Shown here: positions 1-9,279 of the stretch, piece by piece
Numbering within the stretch: position 1 is the stretch's first letter
How the letters are laid out: each line of letters opens with the position of its first letter
Assembly: GCF_918797505.1 (NCBI RefSeq)
Contig: NC_092801.1
Coordinates: forward strand, 21,452,116 to 21,516,115
DNA length: 64,000 nucleotides
Direction of reading: 5' to 3'
DNA from: Bemisia tabaci
Taxonomy: Eukaryota; Arthropoda; Insecta; Hemiptera; Aleyrodidae
Notes under the pieces: generated by a model
Databases searched by the model: none
The model's input: the letters and a program-made list of their open reading frames with translations, nothing else
Told to the model about the DNA's origin: nothing
Position numbers and translations under genes: made by a program

Positions 1-205
1 CGGACACAATTTGGAAACTCTAAACGCTCATAACTCTATTTGTACGAAGCTTTGAGGTTCTAAAAGTGGTTCCATTGGTTTCCTCGTGCAATTTTCTCCT
101 GAGAGTACCTCTCGAAATTTATAAGTGACGAATAACATCAATCAGCGTTCTAGCCTAAAATCCTATCGACCTCTCTAAGTGAATCGATCACTGGGGTGCG
201 CACAG
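1..205 (-). repeat. MITE family J, truncated by window edge
   Basis: This matches the reverse complement of the element at 59778-60014: the same order of TTGG-AACTCTAAACG, a GAGGTTC block, a CATTGGTTTC block, and a terminal run reading CGACCTCTCTAAGTGAATCGATCACTGG. The outer end carries the family inverted repeat (GATCGAGTCAAT-like). The left part lies outside the window. Seen directly by comparison within the window; non-coding. Confidence 0.7.
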
Positions 206-404
206 AATTGAAGGCTGCACGGAAGAAACAAGACTAGTGGTTGAGCCTACTGGCCGTTTGTGAGGAGATTGAGGGCTGGCGTCTAAGCGCTGTACAGTCA
301 ACACCGAAGCAGACTAGGTGTGCACTGAACATGAGTAGTGCTAATCAGAGCCGCGAGACGTATTGCGCTTAACAGAGCCTGTGTGCACAGGCTCACAGTA
401 AAGC

Positions 405-482
405 GCCGCGAGCGACCATAGCCCTGGTCGTTAACGCGCTGGTCTTCCACCGCGGAATCCGAGTTCGATCCAGGCGGAGGCA
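405..482 (+). repeat. Possible tRNA-derived (SINE-like) Pol III box segment
   Basis: GAGTTCGATCC near 461-471 fits a tRNA B box, and TAGCCCTGGTCGTTAACGCG at 419-438 is a loose A-box and D-arm match about 40 bases upstream. I cannot fold a clean cloverleaf from it, so it is not called a tRNA gene. It may be the head of a degraded SINE. Confidence 0.3.
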
Positions 483-1303
483 GTATTCACATTCACGCTC
501 GCTACCAAAGAGAACTAACGAGCTTGACACCCAATACTTCTCACTTAGACCCATAGGCTGTTTGGTAGAATACGTCCCAGTGACGAAATAAACCTCAGAA
601 TTAGCGGTTTTAGCCTAAAATCTCATATCCGACCTCTCTAATGAATCGATCCACTGTGCGCCACAGAAATTAAGGCATGGATCATTGATATACCTAGAGC
701 ACAAACAACCCAGCTGAATAGCATCCCAGAAATCAAGGGCTAATTTTTAACCTTCATGTCTCGGGAAATACGCGATTTTGATAAGGAATGAGCATAAAAG
801 GCGAAAAGCTAAGATTTTCCTTCAGTTTCGCGACATACTACATACCCGCACACCGTAGTTCGAAAAGTTGCGCGCTCATTTTATCGAAATTATCAAGTCT
901 AAGGTCTAAACTTAGCCTATAACCGTGTTGTATGAAAATTAAGAAACAAAATGCTACCCACGACGGAGTAACTAGGACGACGGTAAAGTCCACGCCAATT
1001 AAATTTACGCACTTCCAGATTGCGACGAAAGATCGTCTGCTGTCACTTTTACACGTAAAGAAAATGAAAGAATCAAGATGGCTGTTCTTGTATCGCAGTC
1101 TAAAGTGCGTAAATGTTTTGCGTTGTATGCATTTGTATTAATGATCACCGCTCCGCAATACGTATGGTAGCCAGTAGCGCGCATCTACATGGTGAGGGCA
1201 TAAGCGAGGCTAAGACGCCTTCAATTTTGGAATATGCAAAATGGGCACCCGCGGAACAAGAATAGTTGCATCCTTCGGTTGAGACCCATTTCGCGCAAAA
1301 ATT

Positions 1304-1391
1304 TCCCGGGAAGGCCCCTCGGACCCCCCTCTCTGCTGGGGGCCCGCGCCTTAAGACTGGTACCAGGGCCCGAGATGGGATGTAGCGGGCA
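1304..1391 (-). mobile_element. End fragment of hAT-like family P
   Basis: On the minus strand this reads CATCCCATCTCGGGCCCTGG, then a short spacer and a GC-rich stretch containing GTCCGAGGGG. It is the same left terminus as the elements at 21116 and 24262. Only the first 90 or so bases are present, followed by unrelated sequence. Confidence 0.65.
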
Positions 1392-1435
1392 TGCATATTG
1401 CATCCGCTTTTGATTTGAAATCAAACAGTGGTGAG

Positions 1436-1593
1436 GCGTGAATGAACGATTATCGATATTTCCACATTTAGAGATATGGTAAAGAATCGATTAATAAGGT
1501 GTTCCTTGCGAACACCTTTTTTATCGATACTTTTCCATGGGTTTGAATGGCAGATCAATCGATATAACGCAAAACGCGCCACCCACGCCGCTG
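1436..1593 (+). mobile_element. hAT-type MITE, family D, copy 1
   Basis: Begins CAGTGGTGAGGC and ends ACGCCGCTG, an imperfect terminal inverted repeat. Inside are the family marks: GATTATCGATATT-like, GGTAAAGAATCGATT, and the GTTCCTTGCGAACACC palindrome. Eight copies or parts occur in this window, and three complete copies have 8-bp TSDs. The TSD here is not clear. Confidence 0.8.
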
Positions 1594-2285
1594 AAATTAA
1601 GGCATGGGAGCAAAAACAACCCAGTTGAATAGAATCCCAGAAATCAAGGGCCAATTTTTCATCTTACAGTCTCAGGAAATACACGATTTTGATAAGGAAT
1701 AAGTATAGTATTCAGTAATTTGAGACAGGCGAAAAGCAAAGATTTTCCTTCAGTTTCGCGAGATACCACATAGGTACCCACCCCGGAGTTCGAATAGTTA
1801 CGCGCTCAGTAAAATGATGCGAGCTCAATACTTGCATTCATCATTTATACATAGGTTTTGTGAAAAACTGAGAAATTATACGATTTAAAAGTCAATATTG
1901 GAAGAAGTAGGTATGCGATTATTCTGTTGATTTGAAAAACCATAGGTAATCACGCGCGCAGGAAATACATGTACGCAATTTTATAAGCGATTATGTAATA
2001 GAGTCAGAAATTACACGACACACATTATCGAAGCATAGGTCCGATTTGTCCGATGATTTTATAAAATCGTGGGAAAATCGCGCATTCTCACCATCAATAT
2101 CGCGGCTTACATGCGATTTTTCCAAAGGATGTGAGAACAAAAAAAAATCACAACATTTTCACCTCAAGAACGCGGAAAATACGCGATTTGAAAAACGACG
2201 CGCGCATATTCTAGGTGGCTCGGCCCAATCCTAAAAAAAACTCCCCCAAAAAGTTGGAGACTACGGGTGGCTGCTGCCTAACTAT

Positions 2286-2330
2286 CCCTACCCTACCCTA
2301 CCCTACCCTACCCTATTTTTTTTTTTTTTT
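2286..2330 (+). repeat. (CCCTA)6 microsatellite plus poly-T
   Basis: Six CCCTA units at 2286-2315 run into about 15 T. The canonical insect telomere repeat is TTAGG; this is a 5-mer but a different one (TAGGG on the other strand) and is internal, so it reads as a microsatellite rather than a telomere. Confidence 0.9.
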
Positions 2331-2463
2331 ATACACACGAAGAAACTCAATCGGGCTCGCCTGCACGGTCTGCGGTCGATTTAGCCCTCCAGCCAGTTAA
2401 GTCGTGCAGTAAACCCCAAAAAACCTATAATATTTGGGAAGATATTCAGTAACGTCAGCAATG

Positions 2464-2716
2464 CTGCCATGCTACGGAAAAACGCCGTATGAACCTCCAG
2501 GCGTTGCAAAATTTCCTTTGATAGAACACGAATTTTCTGATAAACTATTAAATATTTTCTTTCCAATTTTTCAGATAATTTAACTCGTAATTTCACCTAA
2601 AGTCCCTGAAAATTTCGATGAAAAATATTCATAACTTCCCTCAAAAATGAACATTTTATCGAAGGAAATTTGGCAACTCTCGAATGTTCATGCGGCGTTC
2701 TTCCTTATCACGGCAG
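2464..2716 (+). mobile_element. MITE family A, copy 1
   Basis: Terminal inverted repeats CTGCCATGCTACGG and its complement at the right end (TTCCTTATCACGGCAG). Subterminal AACGCCGTATGAACCT and GTTCATGCGGCGTTC are inverted copies. Flanks AATG and AATT are a decayed 4-bp TSD. Non-coding, about 250 bp. Confidence 0.85.
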
Positions 2717-2813
2717 AATTTGAGAAAGGAATAAAACTAAGAATTTCCTTCATTTTCGCGTGATACCACAAACGTACCTACTCAGGAGGTCGAATAGTTA
2801 CGCGCTTGATTTA

Positions 2814-2976
2814 GACTGCATTTTGCGATTTGGAACTATAAATTCTGACTTATCCGTAAAAACACTTATGTGCATAGGGAAACTAATGGCACATACGTTG
2901 CATAGGGAAACTAATGGCACATACGTTATTTTTAAACCGGGCTAGAATTTATAGTTCCAAATTGCAAAATGCAGTC
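2814..2976 (+). mobile_element. MITE family E, copy 1, with internal duplication
   Basis: Ends are GACTGCATTTTGC and GCAAAATGCAGTC, with the inverted repeat continuing through ATTTGGAACTATAAATTCT. The centre carries CATAGGGAAACTAATGGCAC twice in tandem, whereas copy 2 (42098-42235) has it once and inverted. ATTT lies just outside both ends. Confidence 0.8.
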
Positions 2977-3348
2977 CATTTGATTTCCTCTTGAAACGAA
3001 GCGAGCATAATACACGTATCTGCATTCATCATTCATGCGAAGGTTTTTTTAAAAACTAAGAAATTACGTACGTGATTTTTCATTTCAATATTACGAGAAA
3101 CACGCACTTCCTATCACAGTATCGGAAGGATTACGCAATTTTTCAACGATTATGTGAAAACAATTGAGAAATTGTGCGATAATCACGTACGTAAATATCG
3201 CGGCTATCACGCAATTTTTCAAGCGGTTCAGTAAAATCATGAAAAAATTAAGCGTTTTTGTCGCGAGAACCTCAAAATAGTGGAAAATACGCGATTTTGA
3301 TAGCGATGCGAGCATTGTCAGTAGTTTGAGACAGGCGATAAGCTATGA

Positions 3349-3560
3349 CAAGACCAATCCACACAGGTCAGTCATTGCGCATCTTCTTGAGAGCCACTTC
3401 CCCGCCCGGCCCTAACTCGGCTGCACTCAATACTACGTCACACTAGTCACAATGGGTGCTCCCATAAGAAATACATTGCAAGCACTCAATACTACGTCAC
3501 TGGGCAGTAGAGTACCAAAACTCGTCCACGGGAATGACTGACCTGTGTGGATTGGTCTTG
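3349..3560 (+). mobile_element. Small hAT-type MITE (family G)
   Basis: A 27-bp terminal inverted repeat begins CAAGACCAATCCACACAGG and returns as CCTGTGTGGATTGGTCTTG. Flanks AGCTATGA (3341-3348) and AGCTAAGA (3561-3568) form an 8-bp TSD with one mismatch. It interrupts the AGCTAAGATTTTCC block of the surrounding interspersed repeat; an unbroken copy of that block lies near 807-821. Inside, ACTCAATACTACGTCAC occurs twice. Confidence 0.85.
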
Positions 3561-4315
3561 AGCTAAGATTTCCCTTCAGTTTCCCGTCATACTACATACT
3601 CACGCCGGAGTTCGAATAGTTGCCCGCTTCATATCCGCATTCAAACGATGCGATCAAAATACCTATACATTCAGTAACGCAGTAATTTTAAAGAGTCGAA
3701 AAATTAACCTTTTCCTCCATTTCACGTAATCCTACACTTACATATACACACTCTGGAGTGAAAAATTCCCTCATTCTGGAAAAATGAGTTTATATAATGA
3801 GAACTGTGAGAGTCAAAAAACTTAAAAAAACAGTGCCTTTTACTGTTTTTTCTTATTCCTTACTTGTTGGGTACAACAAACCAAAAGACGTTCATACATC
3901 GACAAATTTCTGTGTGCAGTCACAGCTTCCCTCACACAGCTTGCAAATACCCGACGCTATCCCGAGATGCTTTTCTAAAGTTGGTGCAATGAAAGGTGTT
4001 AGGACCCTTGCTTGGTGAGGATTCAGTAAGGAAAATTAGCTCGCAATTGCTGCTGAGCAACTGCCCAATGACTGGAGGAGGAAAGGTTGGAACATTACCT
4101 AAACATTGAATTGATGCTGCACTTTAAATTGACAGCTTGCATAGGCAGCTATAATCGCTTCGATACGTTGACTTCAAACAACACCAATTTGTTTTTGTTT
4201 CTGAAGACCTGTCGATAAGCATAATTTAGGAGATTTATCACCTGCATGACATCACAAAAGGAAGGTCGTTACAGGGACTTCTATTAGAGTTTGCTCATTG
4301 TGTACTAAAGCATAG

Positions 4316-4569
4316 TTGAGGGGCTTGGAGGAAGACAAGGCACATAAGTGGAGTTCCTGCTGTTTCAAGAAATATGCGTTTAGAGTTTAAAAATGACATA
4401 AAATCTCATGGCAGAAAGAAAATTTCAACTTACTTTTTGATGCTTGCAAATTGGTTTTTCACGGTGAATTTTCACGGCATATAAATTACGACTAGTTTAA
4501 GTTTAACTCATAAATAACTTATTTTTCCCAAAAAATTCACTCATCCAACGTGTCTTCCAAGCCCCTCAA
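4316..4569 (+). mobile_element. MITE family K, copy 1
   Basis: Ends TTGAGGGGCTTGGAGGAAG and CTTCCAAGCCCCTCAA are inverted repeats. The interior has CTCATGGCAGAAAGAAA and ACTAGTTT blocks shared with 47730-47982, 56247-56500 and 60518-60773. Length about 255 bp; no coding potential. Confidence 0.8.
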
Positions 4570-4839
4570 CTCTAATTCTGTCAACATCTTTCATTGTTTT
4601 GGCCAACAGAGTGTGCACATTAAATATTTGACTGGTACTTTGATTGGACTAATCAATGGTTGACACTTGTCTTCATCAACGATGAGCAAAACGATAAGCG
4701 AGCTCTGGTTGTGATAGTACAGTAAGAATTCTTCATTACTTACACTGAGCTTCATGCAAACAATAGCAATTACAAAACCTCTTTCAATGCGACCGATAAG
4801 TATAGGTAATGTGTAAGTTGGTAAATTGACAGCATAAGT

Positions 4840-5650
4840 CCGCAATCATATGTCTCATTTGAGGTGTCTGCAAGGTTTACGGACAGTAGGTCTAAAAGAA
4901 AAAAGGCTACAAAAAAAAAGGCTACCTTTTTTGGTCTACAGTCAAAATGTCTGCATGAAAATGCCTATAAAATAGTGTCTATAGGAAAATATGTCTGCGG
5001 TATTAAAATGTCTTTGGTTTGACTGCCTACTCCAAAAATGTCAAAGTACGTATTTATGTCGTCTGGTAAGAATTTCATTTGAAAGTGTATCCCCAAAGAC
5101 AGGACGAGGCTGTGGATGCTGCAGAAGCTGATGCGTAAAAATTGTGAGTCTTATTTTACGAATAATTGACCCTATAAATATCATGTGTATTTTATATATA
5201 TTTTTTTTATTTTTTTATTTTAGAAATATATTTTATATATTTTCAGTGGCCAACATAAATATTTTGACATTTTCTAAGTGGGCAAACAAACCGTAGACAT
5301 TTTAATAGCGTAGACATATTAATCTGTAGACATAATTTCAGTAGGCAATTTAATGTAGACGTTTTGACTGTAGACTAAAAAAGGTAGCCCTTTTTTTTGT
5401 AGCCCTTTTTTCTGTAGACGTACTGTCTGCATACCGTCTGCAAATCTCCGCCAGTATGTTATTTTTTTAAAGGAGAACAAATTGATATCATTCCTTGAAG
5501 TTTTTGCAGAATTTTCTTTGAAAAATCATGGCAGCTTTAAAGAATTGCTGTTGAGTACCTAGTTTCCCGTTTAAAAAATGATGTATGACAGGAAGTCTGC
5601 GACATCGCAAACTGAGTTGTGATTGCCGACTTACACCGTCGAAATGTTGT
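4840..5650 (-). repeat. Repeat family X, split by element H
   Basis: The two halves (4840-4873 and 5436-5650) together match 56818-57095 in reverse: GTCCGCAATCATATG..., GGTGTCTGCAA, then AATCTCCGCC, AAAGGAGAACAAATTG, GACAGGAAGTCTGCGACATC and GATTGCCGACTTACACCGTC. Removing 4874-5443 restores continuity. Confidence 0.75.
4874..5435 (+). mobile_element. Inverted-repeat DNA element (family H) with 8-bp TSD
   Basis: Left end GGTTTACGGACAGTAGGTCT pairs with the complement of the right end AGACGTACTGTCTGCATACC. The inverted repeat continues through (A)nGGCTAC, ACCTTTTTTGGTCTAC and AGTCAAAATGTCT. GTCTGCAA flanks both sides (4866-4873, 5436-5443), an 8-bp TSD. The inner part is an imperfect array of TGTAGAC/GTCTAC words. 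The TSD size suggests a hAT-like non-autonomous element; no transposase is present. Confidence 0.8.
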
Positions 5651-5659
5651 TTCCCTGAG

Positions 5660-6890
5660 AAGTAACACTGATGCCGTTCTACTCTACTATATCCTCTATT
5701 TTCTCAGGGGCAAAGTTACGTGGTGAGTTTGATGTCAACAAGTCAATCGGATAAACTGAGAGATCAGAAAGATTTTGTCATTGTATTGTTACTTGCCAAA
5801 TGAATTCAAATTTTACATTGATTATTTTAAATTACTACAATTACAATAAATTATACTTACAGAAGTATTCTTGAAATAAATGTGCTCAAGGTGGGGAGAT
5901 CATCAAAATCCGCAAACGTGACTGAATTGAACCTGTTGCATCTGATGGGTAGGTAAATAAAACGTGCTAACCTGCAGTCTGATAAGACTTAACCTCAAAA
6001 TATTTCTTTACACAATGTTTTAAAGAAAGACAGAACGAGTCACTCTAGTTGCTAAACGGCTTAAAAAATAAAGGCGTAATCGGGATAAGTAAAGAAATCA
6101 GGAAACTACTGAATTACGAAATCCAAGAATGGAAACTATAGACGGGTGGATGAGAACATCAACACTTCACGCAGTTCTGCATTGGAATTGTGATACAGGG
6201 AAAGAATACGTATTCAAAGAATTGTATCAAATGTTACAACGGTACAGCGGAGAAAAGATGTTCATTTCAAGAGCTGAGCACTGAACTTTCCGGCGGAATT
6301 TTCGGCATCACCACTTCGGAAAAATGAAAAAAAATAATGTTATGATGAATATGAATCATTTCTGTTGATAATGATAAGGATAAACTGATAACGCTAGATC
6401 ACAATGCTGAGGCCGAGAGAGGGGCAAGGAGGGCGGGTCATGTGACTGTCGACGCGGGCACCCCTGGCGGTAAGTCACCCAAGCTCTCTTTACCGCCAAA
6501 AACGTCAAAAAGTGCATTAGCCAGTCACAACGTTTGGCGCGAATCTAGGGATTTGTTCGAATATGCGCAACTACCTTTGCTTGCCCGCTGCCGCTGGAGT
6601 ACCTATCTAGACAGGGCGAGAATAGCCATATGTGTGTGCCAGTCTTTGTTTGGAATTTTGATTCACTTTTAAACGCGTCCTAGAATGTCTATCGAATTAC
6701 CGTTAGGTGAGGATTAATATCATATCATAGGATGGCCGGACTGGAGAGGGGGTAAAAAGAACGCTGCATATGTAGAAACGCAGCTAATATACTAAGTTTC
6801 ATGACTGAAGAATTTCTCGCGGAATAAAACGGCAGATCTAACAATATAAAATTTTAGTCTTGACTCATTTTAGTCTGGAAACATCCAGTC
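5660..6890. other. Unassigned AT-rich DNA
   Basis: No gene or repeat recognised. A short GC-richer stretch at 6415-6600 has an open frame of 76 codons without recognisable motifs or a convincing start; it is not called. Confidence 0.5.
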
Positions 6891-6894
6891 TTGA

Positions 6895-7050
6895 AAATTT
6901 TTGTGATTTTTCCTCTTCGTGCGGAGAAAATTCCGTGAAAATTTCAAAGAATGATATTGATTTGGTCTACTTCAAAAAAATAAAATGTGAGCGTAGATTT
7001 TTAAACACCGCAAACGAGATACGTGGTTTGGTAGTTTCACCGTCGATATA
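6895..7050 (+). repeat. Repeat family X, partial copy 2
   Basis: TTGTGATTTTTCCTCTTCGT, GTGAAAATTTCAAAGAATGA, CACCGCAAACGAGATACGTG and CACCGTCGATATA occur in the same order as at 56935-57090, with moderate divergence. Confidence 0.6.
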
Positions 7051-7180
7051 CATTATATTGAGTCTTCCAGGAGCCTCCTCTAAGAACCTCCAGTTTTTTA
7101 GACTGACTGTGAAGAGATACATAGTCGTTTCATACTTTCGCTACATTCTACATGGCATGATGTAGTATTGCTGAAATTAA

Positions 7181-7227
7181 CCCCCCCCCCCCCCCCCCAC
7201 CATGAATGAATGAATGAATGAATGAAT
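7181..7227 (+). repeat. Poly-C run and (TGAA)n microsatellite
   Basis: Eighteen consecutive C at 7181-7198, then CATGAATGAATGAATGAATG, about six TGAA units. A simple repeat. Confidence 0.95.
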
Positions 7228-7279
7228 AACCTACAGCGGTTTTTGACCTCACAAACTGTTCGTGAAATACCGTATGCAT

Positions 7280-7432
7280 CAGTGGCGTGGCGTGCTTTGC
7301 GATATATCGATTGATCTGCCATTTAAATCTATGAAAGAAGATCGCTAACCGGGGTGTTCGCTAATAATCGATTCTTTACCATAGCTTCAAATGGAAAAAT
7401 ATCGATAATCGATCATCTACGCTTCGCCACTA
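7280..7432 (-). mobile_element. hAT-type MITE, family D, copy 2
   Basis: Starts CAGTGGCGTGGCGTGC and ends CTTCGCCACTA, in the opposite orientation to copy 1. The internal GGTGTTCGCTAATAATCGATT is a shortened form of the family GTTCGCAACGAACACC palindrome. Flanks are only partly duplicated. Confidence 0.75.
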
Positions 7433-7523
7433 GTATACTGGTATGCATGCTCGTTTCTTAAAGCTATTGAAGAGTTATCTCTAAAAATATCTTGCTAAAA
7501 TATTAATCAATTTCCTTTCGGAA

Positions 7524-7686
7524 CATTGGCGGACCAAGCGAATTGGCAACATTGTTTTTTCTCCATTTAAATCTATGGAAATGTATCGATTTTAGGAGGA
7601 GCCAGGTGCTCCCACAAGAATCGATTATTTAGCATAGGTTTAAATGGAGGGAATCCAATGTTGCCAAATTGCTGGATCCGCCTCTG
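7524..7686 (+). mobile_element. hAT-type MITE, family F, copy 1
   Basis: Ends CATTGGCGGACC and GGATCCGCCTCTG, with the inverted repeat continuing through ATTGGCAACATTG. TSD TTTCGGAA (7516-7523) and TTTCGGGA (7687-7694), 8 bp with one mismatch, typical of hAT elements. Copy 2 at 38171-38333 is about the same length. Confidence 0.85.
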
Positions 7687-7712
7687 TTTCGGGAAATACA
7701 CAACGCAACTAT

Positions 7713-7984
7713 CCCAAGTAGCAGTGATCGCGATAAGTTGCGATTTGATCGGAGAATGTATCGCGATTTTATAGACTACGTTTTATCGCAATACCTATGA
7801 TCGAACTAAATTGTAATAAGTTGAGATACAATTTCGATTTTATCGAACGCGATTTTATAGACACAATTGCGACAAGATCGAGGATAATCGCTCAGATCTT
7901 GATGATCTTTGCGATTTTATCAACAAAAAATCGCAACTTAATTTCAGAATATCGTAATTTTTCCGCTGAAAAATGCTACTGGGG
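7713..7984 (+). mobile_element. Inverted-repeat element, family T, copy 1
   Basis: Ends CCCAAGTAGCAGTG and AATGCTACTGGGG. The interior is rich in TCGCGATTTTATCG-like words on both strands, as in the copies at 16719, 45614, 47360, 53122 and 53546. TAT flanks both sides. Confidence 0.75.
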
Positions 7985-8213
7985 TATGCAGATTAGATGG
8001 ATTCATTTATCCAAGAGATAGAAAGTGCACGTGATCAAATCATCCGAATGACCAAGCGTAATTTTTCTCAAAAATTTCTCTCTGTAGATTAAAGCGCTCG
8101 AAGCACCAAAATGTAAAATTTCAAAATAACGGACACGAGCAACGTTCACAATTATTGAGATATGCCGCGTATGCGTACTCCTTGATCCCTTATCTCTGCA
8201 AGCCTGCCGTGAT

Positions 8214-8770
8214 AGCGAAGAGAGCCGTAAGTGCAAAATTTTCGAAATCGAGTTTTCTTCAAAATTCGTCTAAACTCTTTTAGATGAAATCACTGAGACA
8301 GCTAAAACAGCAAAATTTATCCTAATTTAATGAAAACGAGACGTATGTAAAAGCCGTAAGTGTACAAAAAATGACACAGTTTTTTTTCAAGACAGCCGTA
8401 GATGCATGAGAGCCAATGAGAACAGTGCTTTCCAGTAAAGTGCCGCCCTCCTCTGCCAATTTCTAACCTGAAAATGTGTTTGTTGTGCGTCCAAAACGCA
8501 ACCACGAAAGCATGCAGAAGATAGCACTTACGGCTGTCTTGCCTAACAATAACCTAGCATGAGAATGAAAAATACCCTTTTTATGTAATGGAAATAAAAT
8601 CAGTCGATTTTTAATCATCCATACGATTTCTAGGAGTCTTCCGGACGATTAGTGGCAATTTGACAAAGAACGGAGGCTTCTTTCAATAAAATGTTCTTGT
8701 CAGAAGCTTCTGAGCCCGTTTTCTCAAAACTTCATTTTTGCACTTATGGCTCTCTTCGCTATCACGGCAG
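8214..8770 (+). mobile_element. MITE family B, copy 1 (uninterrupted)
   Basis: Ends CTGCCGTGATAGCGAAGAGA and its complement TCTCTTCGCTATCACGGCAG, followed by GCCGTAAGTGCAAAATTTTC and its inverted form. Internal landmarks: AAATGACACAGTTTTTTTTC at 8369, GTGCCGCCCTCCTCTGCC at 8441, AAATGTTCTTGTCAGAAGC at 8688. This copy supplies the empty site for element C1 at 32494. The CTGCCGTG terminus is shared with family A. Confidence 0.85.
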
Positions 8771-9112
8771 AAATGTGAACGCCGGAATACTTAATGGCGT
8801 TGTGATTTACGCACAGTTTCGCAACAATGTTGAGCTTTTTTATAGCAGTTTGCGGGTCCCTTCGACCCTCCGCACTTCGGCTCTCGTGGCGATCACGCCT
8901 TTCTACTTGCAGTTGCATCATGCATTTCGGTCTGTGACTTATCGATACAGTCTGCGTATTTACCTTGTGCGTGTTGCAGTTCTTACAGTCTGTTCAAACG
9001 TGCAGTGCAATGTATTAAAAAAACCAATGATCCTACGGGACAATTGAAATTGCAGAGGTAAGTGTTTAAACTCCTTTAGTTGGATGGTGATTTCAATATT
9101 CTCACTTTCTTA
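8771..9112. other. Unassigned sequence before the Helitron
   Basis: No repeat or gene recognised. A 118-codon frame overlapping 8691-9047 runs through the end of MITE B1 and shows no known motif, so it is not called. Confidence 0.4.
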
Positions 9113-9279
9113 TCTTATCTTACTATAGTAAAAAAAAATAAGGCCTTTTTTGTGTGTACGTCCGTGTCATTTCGCATTCTCATTGGTCTTTCATTAACCA
9201 ATCAGAAAACGTCATTGAAAATCCCCGGGAAATTTAAATGTATTCTTCCGTAAAGGAATTATTGATAGGTAGACAGGTA

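Larger units (their letters stand above)
690..3780 (+). repeat. Zone of diverged copies of an interspersed AT-rich repeat
   Basis: The same block recurs at about 700-880, 1620-1815, 2725-2810, 3280-3345 plus 3561-3640, and 3690-3770. It reads: a CAGAAATCAAGGGC head, ATACGCGATTTTGATAAGGAAT, AAGATTTTCCTTCAGTTTCG, a CATAC-ACATAC segment, then GGAGTTCGAATAGTT and CGCGCTCA. Other elements (D1, A1, E1, G) are inserted among the copies. No ORF is shared between copies, so short reading frames here are judged chance. Confidence 0.6.

Noticed and set aside
405..482. A tRNA gene
   Set aside because: B-box-like match is present but no complete cloverleaf could be drawn; listed only as a low-confidence SINE-like segment.
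2286..2315. CCCTA repeat as telomeric DNA
   Set aside because: Only six units, internal, and the motif differs from the insect TTAGG repeat.
8691..9047. 118-codon frame
   Set aside because: Begins inside MITE B1 and has no recognisable domain; the B2 copy does not preserve it.
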